DNA from: NCEH01 sp002257205
GTDB lineage: Bacteria > Pseudomonadota > Alphaproteobacteria > Rhizobiales > Xanthobacteraceae
NCBI RefSeq assembly: GCF_043195105.1
Contig: NZ_JBAFWO010000014.1
Length of the DNA stretch: 64,000 nucleotides
Strand: one strand, 5' to 3'
The translations under genes and the position numbers were made by a program. The notes beneath the pieces were generated by a model. It was not told where the DNA came from and made no database searches. It worked only from the letters and a program-made list of their open reading frames with translations. Each line of letters opens with the position of its first letter. Within the stretch, counting starts at the first letter, position 1. Shown one piece after another: positions 7,941 to 17,677 of the stretch.

Positions 7941-10772
7941 ATGGCACGGCGCTCAAGCAAGGCAGATCCATCCGGGCAGCGGCGGCACGGCCCCCGTGAC
8001 GCCGCGCGGGGAATACTGCCGGATTTCCAGGGGCGCGAGGCCGATATCGCCCGTATTGAGAAACTGTTAGACCACGTCGGGGATGGTGGTAAAGCGCTGC
8101 TCATCAGCGGCGAAGCTGGGATCGGCAAGACGACACTGCTGGAGTTTGCGCAGGTATTCGCCAGACAACGTGGGTTTCGTGTGCTGTACATGTCGGGGGT
8201 AATCGCCGAGGCGCATCTGCCCTTTGCTGCCCTCCAGCAGGCCGTGGGGCCGATCTTGCGGCAGGCCGAGAAGCTGCCGCAGCGGCAGCACGCAGCTTTG
8301 CTCGCGGCCTTCGGCCTGGGCGATGACACGACGGTGCCGGATACATTCCTGGTTGCGCTGGCGACGCTTACTCTCCTGACGGAGAGTGCGGTGCGCAAAC
8401 CCATCCTGCTGGTGGCGGACGACATCCAATGGCTGGATCAACCCAGCCACGACGTGCTCTCTTTCATCTCTCGTCGGCTAAGCTCCGATCCAATCGTTCT
8501 CTTGATGGCGGCGCGGAGCGATTCGGAAGAAGCTTTCCCGCATTGGAGCGTCCCGCGGCATCAACTAACAAGGCTCGACGCTGCTGCCGCAGAGCGTCTG
8601 CTGGACGCCGAGTCGCCCGATCTGCCGCTCGATCTACGGCAGCGGTTTCTGGACGTGGCCGCAGGCAATCCCTTAGCACTGGTAGAGTTGCCGCGCGGCG
8701 AGCGCAAGCCAGAGACGGGCGAGTCGCACTGGGTTCCGCTGACCGATCGCCTAGAGCGTGCTTTTTTCAGCCGGGTCTCGGTCCTTCCGACGGCCACCCG
8801 CGCGCTGCTGCTGATCATCGCAGAGAATGACAGCCGATCCATCCGCGAGGTATTGGACGCAGGCGAAGTGCTGCTTCACGAAAAAGTAGCACTTGAGACG
8901 CTGGCGCCGGCCGCATCGGCGAGGCTGATCGAGATTGCCGCGGGGGAGGTGCGTTTTCGGCATCCCCTCGTCCGGTCCGCAATCCACCAGGCATCCAGCC
9001 CGGTGATGCGTCACAATATCCATGCCGCATTGTCGCGGGTCATCATAGACGAGCCGGATCGTCGAATATGGCACCGGATGGCATCGGCCGTCGGACCTGA
9101 TGAGGCTTTGGCCGCGGAGCTCGACGCCGCCGCCGCGAGATCGCAACGGCGGGGCGCGCTTGCGACGGCGATCACCGCGCTGGAGAACGCGGCGCGACTG
9201 AGTGGTGCGGCCCTGCCAAGAAGCGAACGGCTCCTGCGCGCCGCCGAGTTCGCCGCCGAGTTGAGCCAATCGGAAACGGTGGAGCGCTTGCTGCGCAAGG
9301 CCGATCTCGATCGGCCACCGCTGCGGGTACGGGCACAAGTCGCGTGGATTCGCGAGATGAGCCAGCCCCTAACCGTTAGCGACCTCTCGCGGATTTCCGC
9401 GTTGATCGCCCTTGCGGCCGACGCCCGCGCCGACGGCGCCAATGATCTGGCGCTCGACCTGTTGTGGCGCGCCGTGCAGCGCTGCTGGTGGAGTAACGTC
9501 GAAGATTCGGTGCGCGAGAGCATACTCGCAGCAGCCGGTGAACTCGGATTGCCGAAGACAGACGCGCGCCTGATCGCGATCCCCGCCTATGCCGGACCGC
9601 TGACGCACGGCGGAGACGTATACCGGAAGCTGCAGGCATATCCCACAACGGGCGTCGGCGACCCGATGGCGGCACGGATCCTGGGGTTGACGGCCAACAC
9701 CATCGGCGCATTCGATTTCGGCCTCCGTTGGTTGACCGAGGCAAGTACGGCATTGCGTGAGCAGGGGCGCCTCGGTGAGCTGGCGCGCGTGCTCTTCTCG
9801 CGGAGCGTTGCGGAGACCGAGACAGGCGACTGGATGGGCGCCCTGAGAAGCTCCGCGGAGGCGATTCGGTTCGGAGAAGAAACAGGACACGCGATCTGGG
9901 TCGCCGCGGCGACGATTGTGCAAGCCAGACTTGCTGCCATGCGGGGCAACTTCGAGGCCGCGGAGGCCCACGCAGTGCAGGCCGAGCGGCTGGTGCTGTC
10001 GCCAGGCTCCAGCTTCTGGCTTGCCATGCTGGAGAATGCGCGCGGCATTGCCGCGCTCGGCGCCGGTCGGCCCGCGGAGGCTTACGAGCACCTGCAGCGT
10101 GTCCACACGCCGGGCGATCCCGCCTTCAACACCAGCCTGCAGTTCTACTGGCTCGTGGACTACGTCGAGGCTGCCGCGTCCTGCGGTCAAGAAGCGGCTG
10201 CCCTCTCGATCATCGAAGAGGTGGAGCGGCATTCTGCACCCGTGGCTGTGCCGTGGGTGCGGATGATGCTCTACCATGGCAAGGCCTTGCTCGCCTCGCC
10301 GAACCGCGCGGAGATGTTCTTTCAGCGCGGTCTCGGCACGGCGGCACAGAACTGGCCGTTTCTGCGCGCGCGTTTGCTGCTGGCCTATGGTGGATGGCTG
10401 AGGCGGCAGCGCCGAATTGCCGAGGCACGCGTACCGCTGCGGACGGCGCGGGAGGTATTCGATGCGCTAGGCGCCTCACCGTGGAGCGAGCGCGCGCGCC
10501 TGGAACTTCGCGCTGCCGGCGAAGCAACCCGCCCGCGTGCCGAACTCATCCTCGACGCCCTGACGCCGCAGGAGTTGCAGATCGCGGAGCTCGCAGCGGG
10601 TGGGCTTTCCAACAAGGAAATCGGCGCCCGGCTATATCTGTCGCACCGAACCGTCGGCTACCACCTGCACCGAGTCTTTCCGAAACTCGGGATCACCGCC
10701 CGTGCGGGTCTGCGTGCCGCGCTCGATCGCACACCACAGGCCCCCGACCTGCGACGCCGGTCAGCGGAGTAG
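7941..10772 (+). CDS. Large ATP-binding LuxR-family regulator (LAL/MalT type)
   Basis: The 943-residue protein follows the LAL layout. An N-terminal AAA-type ATPase has Walker A GEAGIGKTT near residue 58 and Walker B ILLVADDIQWLD near residue 157. The long middle is alpha-helical and tetratricopeptide-like (residues 350-840). The C-terminal LuxR helix-turn-helix reads LTPQELQIAELAAGGLSNKE followed by IGARLYLSHRTVGYHLHRVF (about 870-930). Such proteins are ATP- and ligand-controlled activators. It converges on the aldehyde-oxidoreductase operon and may regulate either neighbour, but no target is shown by the sequence. GGACACGAG precedes the ATG. Length is normal for the class. Confidence 0.93.
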   Translation: MARRSSKADPSGQRRHGPRDAARGILPDFQGREADIARIEKLLDHVGDGGKALLISGEAGIGKTTLLEFAQVFARQRGFRVLYMSGVIAEAHLPFAALQQAVGPILRQAEKLPQRQHAALLAAFGLGDDTTVPDTFLVALATLTLLTESAVRKPILLVADDIQWLDQPSHDVLSFISRRLSSDPIVLLMAARSDSEEAFPHWSVPRHQLTRLDAAAAERLLDAESPDLPLDLRQRFLDVAAGNPLALVELPRGERKPETGESHWVPLTDRLERAFFSRVSVLPTATRALLLIIAENDSRSIREVLDAGEVLLHEKVALETLAPAASARLIEIAAGEVRFRHPLVRSAIHQASSPVMRHNIHAALSRVIIDEPDRRIWHRMASAVGPDEALAAELDAAAARSQRRGALATAITALENAARLSGAALPRSERLLRAAEFAAELSQSETVERLLRKADLDRPPLRVRAQVAWIREMSQPLTVSDLSRISALIALAADARADGANDLALDLLWRAVQRCWWSNVEDSVRESILAAAGELGLPKTDARLIAIPAYAGPLTHGGDVYRKLQAYPTTGVGDPMAARILGLTANTIGAFDFGLRWLTEASTALREQGRLGELARVLFSRSVAETETGDWMGALRSSAEAIRFGEETGHAIWVAAATIVQARLAAMRGNFEAAEAHAVQAERLVLSPGSSFWLAMLENARGIAALGAGRPAEAYEHLQRVHTPGDPAFNTSLQFYWLVDYVEAAASCGQEAAALSIIEEVERHSAPVAVPWVRMMLYHGKALLASPNRAEMFFQRGLGTAAQNWPFLRARLLLAYGGWLRRQRRIAEARVPLRTAREVFDALGASPWSERARLELRAAGEATRPRAELILDALTPQELQIAELAAGGLSNKEIGARLYLSHRTVGYHLHRVFPKLGITARAGLRAALDRTPQAPDLRRRSAE

Positions 10773-10781
10773 CCATCCGAT

Positions 10782-10807
10782 GGAAGCGGTCACACCGGTC
10801 CGCTTCC
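10782..10807. terminator. Candidate bidirectional terminator hairpin
   Basis: GGAAGCGG at 10782-10789 and CCGCTTCC at 10800-10807 form a perfect 8-base stem with a 10-base loop, between the convergent ends of the LuxR-type gene (10772) and paoC (10848). There is no T tract on either side, so it is a weak intrinsic terminator candidate. Confidence 0.4.
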
Positions 10808-10847
10808 GATGTTCCGCGACAAGGATTGAGACATGCCGGGCGAGCGA

Positions 10848-12965
10848 TCACTCTTTGGCCAGAAGCTTCTCAGGCAGGATCGGCAGCTCACGGATGCGCA
10901 GCCCGGTTGCATGGAAGACCGCATTGGCGACCGCCGGGGCGACACCGACCACGCCGATCTCCCCGACGCCCTTGCCGCCAATAGGGCTTGCCACCTCGTC
11001 GAACTCGTCCACCCAGACTGCATCGACTGCTGGGATGTCGGCATTCACCGGCAATGGAACTCCAACGAGATTTTTCGAAAGGAACCGGCCGAGGCGCGGC
11101 TCGAATATCGAGGCCTCCATCGCCGCCATGCCCCAGCCCCAGATCATGGCACCGATCAACTGGCTCTTCGTCGTCCGCGGGTTCAGGACGCGGCCGACCG
11201 AGTAGCTGCCGAGCATTCTGCGGAGGCGAAGCAGACCAAGCGCGCGGTCCACGCCCACCTCCACGAACACGGCGCCCCAGGTGCGCATCGCATTCGGCGA
11301 GGCGCCGCCATCGATCTCCAATTGCACGCCCTCGCCGGGGCTGAAGCGGCCGAGCGCTGCCTCGGACTCGCGGCCCGACCAGCGTAGCAAAGCGAGCGGA
11401 TCGCCCTCGCCGAGCGAGGCTCGGATCTGACGGCAAGCATCGAGCAGAGCGGCGCCAACGCACATTGCGCTCGCCGAGCAGAATGTGCCGCAGGCTTCCG
11501 GCAGCGTCGAATCGCCATTGCGGATCTCCACCCTGTCGGGCGGTAGGCCGAGCGCATCGCCGACAAGTTGCGAGAAGATCGTGAACACGCCAGTGCCGAT
11601 ATCGTTGAACGAGGATTCGAGCAGGGCGGTGCCGTCCGCGCGCAAGCTCACGCGGGCGGCGGCGGGCAAGCGGAAGGACCCCATGGTGGCACTTGCCATG
11701 CCCCAGCCGACCATCCAGTCTCCGTCGCGTTCAGCCTGGGCCGGACGGCGGTGCCACCCGAAACGCTCGGCGCCGAGTGCATAGGCCTCGAGCAAGTTCT
11801 TGGATGACCAAGGTTTGCCGCTGACAGGGTCAACCTCGGCATGATTGCGCAGTCGAAGCTCCAACGGGTCCATGCCGAGCGTATAGGCAAGCTCATCCAT
11901 CGCGCTTTCGAGCGCCCACATCCCGGAAGCCCCTCCTCCCGGTGCGCGCAACGGGGTGGGTGCGCCGGCGGTGATCTCCTCGACCCGCTCGTGGGTTTCC
12001 AGCGCCGGCACCGCGTACATCGCTCGTCCGGCCTGAGTCGCAGACTCGACGAAATCCTCGGTGGAGGACGTCACGTTGACCGAGTCATAATGTAGTGCCG
12101 TGAGCCCGCCGTCAGGCGTGGCGCCGAGTTCGATCCGGTGACGCGTCAAAGGCTGATAGCCGGTCATCGTGTACATTTGAGCCCGTGAGAGCACGAGTTT
12201 GACCGGGCGACCGGACACGCGTGCCGCCGCTGCCGCGAACAGGGTATGCCACTTCGGAAAGGCCTTGGAGCCGAAACCGCCGCCGGTGTGAGGGCACATC
12301 ACCCGCACCCGCTCCGGCGGCAGACCGAGCGCCTTCGCCAGCATCTGCCGCGTGCCGGCAGTCCACTGCGTGGCGTCGTGCACGACGAGGTCTTCGCCCT
12401 CCCACCAGGCGAGTGTGGCGTGCGGCTCCATTGCATTGTGATGCCGCGATGGCTGCGCGTATTCGGCAGCGATCCGATGGGTCGCTTGGGAGAAACCGGC
12501 AGCAAGATCGCCTTTGGCGGCATCGACTGCGGCGAAGATGTAGCCGCTGTCTGACACTGGCGGGCGGGGATTGGATTGGCCCGGCGACTTTACCTCGGCC
12601 GGTGCGATCGTGACGCGCACGCGGTGCGCTGCGGCTTCCGCCTGCTCGAGCGTTTCGGCGAGCACCATCGCCACCGGCTGACCCTCGAAGCGGATGGTGT
12701 CGTTCCGCATAGGCGGCAGGCTGAACATCAGCGGCACCGGAACGGCGGTGAATTGCGGCAGATCCGCTTGCGTGAGAATGCGGATGACGCCTGGGCCGTG
12801 CGCCGCCTCTTCAGTATCGAGAGACGTAAGCTGGCCCGCCGCGGGGGCCGTGACAAGAACGGCGTGGAGCTTGTCCGGCCGGTCGAAGTCCGCGGTATAG
12901 CGCGCGGCGCCGGTGACCTTGATGCGTCCGTCCGGGCGCGCGAAGCGTTGGCCGACCGTGTTCAT
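10848..12965 (-). CDS. paoC: Aldehyde oxidoreductase, molybdenum-binding subunit (PaoC/YagR-like)
   Basis: The 705-residue subunit belongs to the xanthine oxidase family. It opens with RPDGRIKVTGAARYTADF, has PHTGGGFGSKAFPKW in the molybdopterin region, then RAPGGGASGMWALESAMDEL, and ends with GGKGVGEIGVVGVAPAVANA, where the GVGE Glu is the catalytic base of the family. It oxidises aldehydes to acids, passing electrons to the FAD and iron-sulfur subunits. The length is close to E. coli PaoC (about 730). Its start overlaps the paoB stop by four bases. No PaoD/XdhC-type cofactor-insertion chaperone lies next to it in this window. Confidence 0.9.
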   Translation of the reverse strand: MNTVGQRFARPDGRIKVTGAARYTADFDRPDKLHAVLVTAPAAGQLTSLDTEEAAHGPGVIRILTQADLPQFTAVPVPLMFSLPPMRNDTIRFEGQPVAMVLAETLEQAEAAAHRVRVTIAPAEVKSPGQSNPRPPVSDSGYIFAAVDAAKGDLAAGFSQATHRIAAEYAQPSRHHNAMEPHATLAWWEGEDLVVHDATQWTAGTRQMLAKALGLPPERVRVMCPHTGGGFGSKAFPKWHTLFAAAAARVSGRPVKLVLSRAQMYTMTGYQPLTRHRIELGATPDGGLTALHYDSVNVTSSTEDFVESATQAGRAMYAVPALETHERVEEITAGAPTPLRAPGGGASGMWALESAMDELAYTLGMDPLELRLRNHAEVDPVSGKPWSSKNLLEAYALGAERFGWHRRPAQAERDGDWMVGWGMASATMGSFRLPAAARVSLRADGTALLESSFNDIGTGVFTIFSQLVGDALGLPPDRVEIRNGDSTLPEACGTFCSASAMCVGAALLDACRQIRASLGEGDPLALLRWSGRESEAALGRFSPGEGVQLEIDGGASPNAMRTWGAVFVEVGVDRALGLLRLRRMLGSYSVGRVLNPRTTKSQLIGAMIWGWGMAAMEASIFEPRLGRFLSKNLVGVPLPVNADIPAVDAVWVDEFDEVASPIGGKGVGEIGVVGVAPAVANAVFHATGLRIRELPILPEKLLAKE

Positions 12966-13951
12966 GGCGTCATCTCCGCGACAAGCCGGATGGCCCTGAG
13001 CACGAGGTTGCGACCGAGCGCGATCTTGTAAGCATTATGGGCGAGCGGCCGGGCTTCGGCAAACCCGCTTTCTACTGCCGCGGTGATTGCGGCAGCGCCG
13101 GGCTCAAGTCCAGCAAGTGCCTGTTCCGCAGCCGTCAGGCGCCACGGACGCGCGGCCACCGACCCGAGCGCGACGCGGGCGCGTGCGATCCGCCGCCAGA
13201 CATCGAGATCGAGCGCGAGCGCAACCGAGACCGTCGCATATTCGTAGCTCTCGCGTTCGCGGATCTTGATATAGATTGAGCACGGCGCTGAACCCGGAAT
13301 CTCGATGGCGGTTATCAGTTCACCCTGCTCCAACACCGAATTCCGATCCTGCCCAGCATCTGGCGGAAGGTAGAATTCGTTGATTGGAATGCGCCGTCCA
13401 CCCGCGCCGCATGCCGTGATCACTGCGGCGTCGAGCGCCGCAAGCGCCACCGCAGGATCGGAGGGATGGGTCGCAACGCATATATCGGACCAGCCGAAGA
13501 TGGCGTGGCGGTCGTTGAGGCCATCGCGAGCGGCGCAGCCCGAGCCCGGTCGCTTCTTGTTGCAGGGGAGCATCTCTTCGGCACGGAAATAGGGGCATCT
13601 CGTCTTCTGCAGGAGGTTGCCGCCGATTGTCGCGAGATTGCGTATCTGCGCAGAGGCGGCACTCAGGATCGCCTGGGACAGCACCGGAACCCGCGCCACG
13701 ACGGCCGGAGCGAGCGCTACATCGTTGAGCCGCGCGAGCGCGCCAATACGCAAGCCTCCGTCTGGCAATGTCTCGATTGCGTCAAGGCCAGAGAGGTGCG
13801 TGATGTCAAGGATGCGGGCGGGGGCGGCGATTTCGAGCCGCATCCAGTTCAAGAGCTCGGTGCCGCCAGCAAGGAATGCTGTGCCCGGCTCCCGACCCGC
13901 AGCCAACGCCTCGGAGACGACGGCGGCCCGCGAATAGGTGAAACCCTGCAT
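12962..13951 (-). CDS. paoB: Aldehyde oxidoreductase, FAD-binding subunit (PaoB/YagS-like)
   Basis: This 329-residue subunit has the CO dehydrogenase flavoprotein layout: FLAGGTELLNWMRL near residue 26 for FAD binding, TIGGNLLQKTRCPYF near residue 112, and the C-terminal domain with RARVALGSVAARPWRL. A distinguishing insertion carries four cysteines, CPYF...LPC, then GSGCAAR and SDIC. In E. coli PaoB an equivalent insertion binds an extra 4Fe-4S cluster, so the same is expected here. It sits three bases after paoA and overlaps paoC by four, a typical tight operon for the heterotrimer. Confidence 0.9.
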   Translation of the reverse strand: MQGFTYSRAAVVSEALAAGREPGTAFLAGGTELLNWMRLEIAAPARILDITHLSGLDAIETLPDGGLRIGALARLNDVALAPAVVARVPVLSQAILSAASAQIRNLATIGGNLLQKTRCPYFRAEEMLPCNKKRPGSGCAARDGLNDRHAIFGWSDICVATHPSDPAVALAALDAAVITACGAGGRRIPINEFYLPPDAGQDRNSVLEQGELITAIEIPGSAPCSIYIKIRERESYEYATVSVALALDLDVWRRIARARVALGSVAARPWRLTAAEQALAGLEPGAAAITAAVESGFAEARPLAHNAYKIALGRNLVLRAIRLVAEMTP

Positions 13952-13954
13952 GGC

Positions 13955-14446
13955 TCAGTCTCCCGCGGCCTGACGGACCGCCGCGACGATCTGCGGATAG
14001 GCGGCACAGCGGCAGATATTCCCGCTCATCCACTCACGGATTTCCGCATCGGACCTCGTGTGCCCCTCGGCGATGCAGGCAACCGCCGACATGATCTGAC
14101 CCGGGCTGCAAAAACCGCACTGGAAGGCATCCTGGTCGACGAAGGCTTGCTGGACTGGATGCAGCATCCCTTTCTCGTCAGCCAGCCCTTCGATGGTCGT
14201 GATCTCGCGTCCGGCGGCGGCGGCGGCCAGCACCAAGCAAGCATTCACCCGCCTTCCATCGAGGTGCACGGTGCAGGCGCCGCATTCCCCAAAATTGCAC
14301 CCCTTCTTCGTTCCAGTGAGTCCTAGATACTCGCGCAATGCATCGAGCAGCGTGACGCGCGCATCGAGCGAGATCGAATGCTCGCGGCCATTGACCTTGA
14401 GCGTTAGATCCAACTGCTCGCGAAACTTCATTCGGCCCGTCAGCAT
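13955..14446 (-). CDS. paoA: Aldehyde oxidoreductase, 2Fe-2S subunit (PaoA/YagT-like), without signal peptide
   Basis: The 163-residue subunit has the plant-type 2Fe-2S motif CNFGECGAC with the fourth Cys in VNACLV, and a second 2Fe-2S domain with CGFCSPGQ and GNICRCAAYP. It feeds electrons from the molybdenum subunit. E. coli PaoA has an N-terminal Tat signal and acts in the periplasm; this copy starts MLTGRMKFREQLDLTLKVNG and shows no twin-arginine or hydrophobic segment, so the complex is inferred to be cytoplasmic. Its start overlaps the end of the Ni/Co transporter gene by seven bases. Confidence 0.9.
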   Translation of the reverse strand: MLTGRMKFREQLDLTLKVNGREHSISLDARVTLLDALREYLGLTGTKKGCNFGECGACTVHLDGRRVNACLVLAAAAAGREITTIEGLADEKGMLHPVQQAFVDQDAFQCGFCSPGQIMSAVACIAEGHTRSDAEIREWMSGNICRCAAYPQIVAAVRQAAGD

Positions 14447-15663
14447 TTCGAACCCCCGTTCGTGTTCAAGGCATCGTCTGAGTAAACTTGCGGAACATCA
14501 CGCCTTTCATTTCCGGACACATGCAGCGCAATCGGCACGACCGCACCTGCGAAGTCGCCGCGCCGCAGCGATCCGCCGCCCGGTCCAGCGCCTCTGCGCT
14601 TGCGTAGCGCGACAGCGACGGCCCATATCGCAACGAACAGTCCGACAATAATGAAGCCTATTGCGTTGAGATCGACGCCCCTCGCCCAATTCCAAAATGC
14701 GCCGTCGAGGTTCAACTTCTCCCCGAGCAATGCCGCGATCTCGACCGTCCCGATAATCAAGGCCACAAGGATGGAAAGGCCAGTGACGACGAGATTGTAA
14801 TAAATTTTGCGCTCGGGTTTGGCGAGTGCCCAGCGGTAAGTGAAGCTCATGAAGACACCGTCGATCGCGTCCAGGAGCGACATGCCGGCGGCAAAAAGAA
14901 CCGGCAGGCAGAGAATGGCGTACCAGGGCAGACCAGATGCCGCCCCGGAGGTCGTCAGCACCAGCAATGCGATTTCGGTTGCCGTGTCGAAGCTCAGGCC
15001 GAAGAGCAAGCCGACGAAATACATCTTGTGCGGCTTGTCGACGATTCGCATCGCCGGCGCCGCGAGACGGCCCGTGAAGCCGCGGCTCTCGAGTGCGCCA
15101 CCGATCGACGCCCCGTCGTGATGTCCCGCCCGAACCTCGCGAAAGGTCCGCCAAATCCCGACAAAGATGACGAGGTTGAAAGCGGCGATAACGTATAAGA
15201 ACCCGCTCGAAACTATGGTGCCCATCAGGTCCGCGAAATTGTGCAGCGACGAATAGTCGTCGAGCAGCCGGCCGACGGCGCCACGGACGCCGAGAGCCAG
15301 CAGCAAGGTCAAGGCGAACACGACGCTTGAATGACCGAGCGAGAACCAAAATCCGACCGACAAAGACCGCCTTGCATCGTGCGCCAGCCGGCGCGTCGTG
15401 TTGTCGATGGCGGCGATGTGATCGGCATCGAAGGCATGCCGCATGCCCAGAAGATACGCGGCGATGCCGACCCCGATGTCGAAGGCCTTGCCGCCGACGC
15501 TCAAATGCTGCGGCACGACGATGACGAGCAGGACGAGCCAGCCGACAATGTGGAGCGCGGCGACGACTATGATCATGCCGATCAAGCTTCTCGCTGCATC
15601 GGCATTGTCGTCCCAACGCGGCCGCAACCATGGCGGGCAACGGCAACTGGTGATCATGGACAT
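14440..15663 (-). CDS. NiCoT-family nickel/cobalt transporter (HoxN/NixA type)
   Basis: The protein carries the family signature HAFDADH in the second membrane segment and SLGHSSVVF downstream, plus about eight hydrophobic helices including LLFGLSFDTATEIALL. It imports Ni or Co across the inner membrane. The C-terminus runs on for some 50 polar residues and overlaps paoA. Several starts are possible: ATG at 15708 would overlap the DUF4331 gene by 20 bases, while 15681, 15663 and 15657 lie at or after its stop; 15663 is chosen because of a CAGG just upstream. Why a Ni/Co importer sits in a molybdenum-enzyme operon is unclear. Confidence 0.85.
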   Translation of the reverse strand: MSMITSCRCPPWLRPRWDDNADAARSLIGMIIVVAALHIVGWLVLLVIVVPQHLSVGGKAFDIGVGIAAYLLGMRHAFDADHIAAIDNTTRRLAHDARRSLSVGFWFSLGHSSVVFALTLLLALGVRGAVGRLLDDYSSLHNFADLMGTIVSSGFLYVIAAFNLVIFVGIWRTFREVRAGHHDGASIGGALESRGFTGRLAAPAMRIVDKPHKMYFVGLLFGLSFDTATEIALLVLTTSGAASGLPWYAILCLPVLFAAGMSLLDAIDGVFMSFTYRWALAKPERKIYYNLVVTGLSILVALIIGTVEIAALLGEKLNLDGAFWNWARGVDLNAIGFIIVGLFVAIWAVAVALRKRRGAGPGGGSLRRGDFAGAVVPIALHVSGNERRDVPQVYSDDALNTNGGSKC

Positions 15664-15688
15664 GAGCCTGATGGGTCGCATCCTGAAT

Positions 15689-16720
15689 TCATGCGACCGT
15701 GGGAACATACGGGAACGCCGCCCGCGGCTTCGACGTCACCGTCTCTTTGCCGATACCGAGGCGAACAGGAGCGTTGGCGGCGATCGAAAACATGACATCG
15801 GGAGCGTTGTCGGTCAGCGACCGGCCGTTCCATTCGACAAAGCCGAATACCGCCGGCGTGCCGACCTCGTAGGGGAGGATATTTGGCAAGAACCGCCGCG
15901 CGACCTTCTCGCCGTAGGCCCGCGGGCTCTCCGCGGTGCCGGTTGCCGATACGACCCCGGCGATGGCCCTGGCGATGGTCTCGCCGTAGGTCGCGCGATC
16001 GTCGGCCGGGCGGCCGGCGTCCAGACGATTGCCGAGGTCTTCATTGTATTGGGTGAACAACGGATGGATCATCGGCAAGCCGATACGGTTGATCGAACGC
16101 CATCCACCCGAGTCGGTGGCGAGGGTCGCCACCGCCCAAACACCAATCCGTTTGCCGCCGGCGCCGTTGAGCAACTCCGCATCCGGCACTTCAAGCACGA
16201 TGGCATAGACCGTGTGTCCGGCGAAGAGGTTCTTTGCCCGGCTCGGCGTCCAGTCGCCGAGATTGATCGGCGTGCCGTCCTGGAAGGCGTGACCGACGGC
16301 GTGAAGCACGTCCGGCTCGATCCAGAACGGGTCGCCCGCTTTGCCGGCCCAGACACGCAAGCCAGCGGGCGTGGCGGCGGGTTCCCCGGTGACACCCCGG
16401 ACGACGACTGAGCCCGCCGCATTCGGGTCGACAGCGGCGGCCCCCCGTATCGAACGCAGCACGAAACGCTGCCGGCCATTGGCATCGCGCTCGTCGAAGA
16501 CGAGCCGATATGTGAGGTCCTCGACAGCGTCGCCATCGAGGTCGATTTTGAACTCGTACATGCCCTCAGGGTGATAACCCGGCACAGGGATGTCGCCGGC
16601 GATGGAGTGGCAGACATTGATCACAAAGACCGTGCCCTTTTCACCGCGGAAGACGTAGAGGTCCGTGATGTCCAGGCGGACGTCTTCGCGGGCGATCGGT
16701 GAATCGAGATGATGCGACAT
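15689..16720 (-). CDS. DUF4331 family protein
   Basis: The 343-residue protein has the DUF4331 pattern: MSHHLDSPIAREDVRLDITD at the start, LYVFRG, then the beta-rich NPNAAG-type core, FAGHTVYAIVLEVPDAEL, and WRSINRIGLPMIHPLF near residue 225. The family is widespread and functionally uncharacterised; the HHxDSP start and repeated acidic positions suggest metal binding, which is an inference. No signal peptide is present. It is 27 bases downstream of the haloperoxidase-like gene and its end meets the transporter gene, so it belongs to the same leftward run. Confidence 0.85.
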   Translation of the reverse strand: MSHHLDSPIAREDVRLDITDLYVFRGEKGTVFVINVCHSIAGDIPVPGYHPEGMYEFKIDLDGDAVEDLTYRLVFDERDANGRQRFVLRSIRGAAAVDPNAAGSVVVRGVTGEPAATPAGLRVWAGKAGDPFWIEPDVLHAVGHAFQDGTPINLGDWTPSRAKNLFAGHTVYAIVLEVPDAELLNGAGGKRIGVWAVATLATDSGGWRSINRIGLPMIHPLFTQYNEDLGNRLDAGRPADDRATYGETIARAIAGVVSATGTAESPRAYGEKVARRFLPNILPYEVGTPAVFGFVEWNGRSLTDNAPDVMFSIAANAPVRLGIGKETVTSKPRAAFPYVPTVA

Positions 16721-16747
16721 GGGTAGTGACCTTGAGGTATGGCTTGC

Positions 16748-17569
16748 TCAGTTGCGAATGAACGCGAGGAGTGCCTCGTTGATGATGTCTTTGTGCGTCG
16801 TGCACATGCCGTGCGGCGCGCCCGGGATCACCTTGAGCTCCGCCTTCTTCACCAGCTTTGCCGACAGCGCACCGGCATCGGCGAACGGCACGATCTGATC
16901 GGCGTCGCCGTGCAGGATCAGCGTCGGCACGTCGATCTTCTGGAGGTCGTCGGTCTGATCGGTCTCCGAGAAGGCCTTGACGCAGAAATAGGACGCCGGA
17001 AAGCCACACATCATGCCCTGAAGCCAGAACGACTGCCTGACGCCTTCGGAGGCCTCGACGCCGGGCTTGTTGTAGCCGTAAAAGGGGATGCTCAGGTCCA
17101 GCCAAAACTTGGAGCGATCAGCCACAATGCTGGCACGGATGTCGTCGAATACCTTGAGCGGCAGGCCGCCCGGGTTGTTCTCGGTCTTGAGCATCAGCGG
17201 CGGCACAGCGCCAATCAGCACCGCCTTGGCCACGCGCCGCGTACCGTGGCGCGCGATGTAGCGGGCGACTTCGCCGCCGCCGGTCGAATGGCCGATGTGG
17301 ATGGCATCCTTGAGATCGAGCTTCGCCGTCAGCTCGGCGAGATCGTCCGCATAGGTATCCATGTCGTTGCCCTGCCAGGGCTGGCTCGAGCGGCCGTGGC
17401 CGCGCCGGTCATGGGCGATGACGCGATAGCCGTGGGTGCCCAGGAAGAACATCTGGTCCTCGAAGGCATCGCCGCTGAGCGGCCAGCCGTGGCTGAAAAC
17501 GACGGGCTGACCAGCGCCCCAATCCCGATAATAAATCTCGGTGCCGTCTTTCATTTCGATGACTGACAT
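16748..17569 (-). CDS. Cofactor-free haloperoxidase-like alpha/beta hydrolase
   Basis: The 273-residue protein matches the non-heme chloroperoxidase/arylesterase group. VVFSHGWPLSGDAFEDQM holds the oxyanion region, IAHDRRGHGRSSQPW follows, GHSTGGGEVARY carries the catalytic Ser near residue 94, HGDADQIVPF the Asp and GAPHGM the His. Members are esterases that can also perhydrolyse acids. Length and the VKAFSETDQTDDLQKIDVPT segment are typical. A leftward ribosome site-like GGAGG precedes the ATG. It is 108 bases from the exported esterase gene upstream. Confidence 0.92.
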   Translation of the reverse strand: MSVIEMKDGTEIYYRDWGAGQPVVFSHGWPLSGDAFEDQMFFLGTHGYRVIAHDRRGHGRSSQPWQGNDMDTYADDLAELTAKLDLKDAIHIGHSTGGGEVARYIARHGTRRVAKAVLIGAVPPLMLKTENNPGGLPLKVFDDIRASIVADRSKFWLDLSIPFYGYNKPGVEASEGVRQSFWLQGMMCGFPASYFCVKAFSETDQTDDLQKIDVPTLILHGDADQIVPFADAGALSAKLVKKAELKVIPGAPHGMCTTHKDIINEALLAFIRN

Positions 17570-17677
17570 TGCAAAGCCTCCTTCAATCTCGAGCGTAATC
17601 CGCTGTCGGATGTTTCTGAGCCGGCTAGCGCACGCGCACTGCCTCTGGCGCGCGCGCGGCCGATTCGGGAACGGCGC

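Noticed and set aside
15443..16411. 322-codon open frame on the plus strand
   Set aside because: Antisense to the Ni/Co transporter and DUF4331 genes, both supported by motifs.
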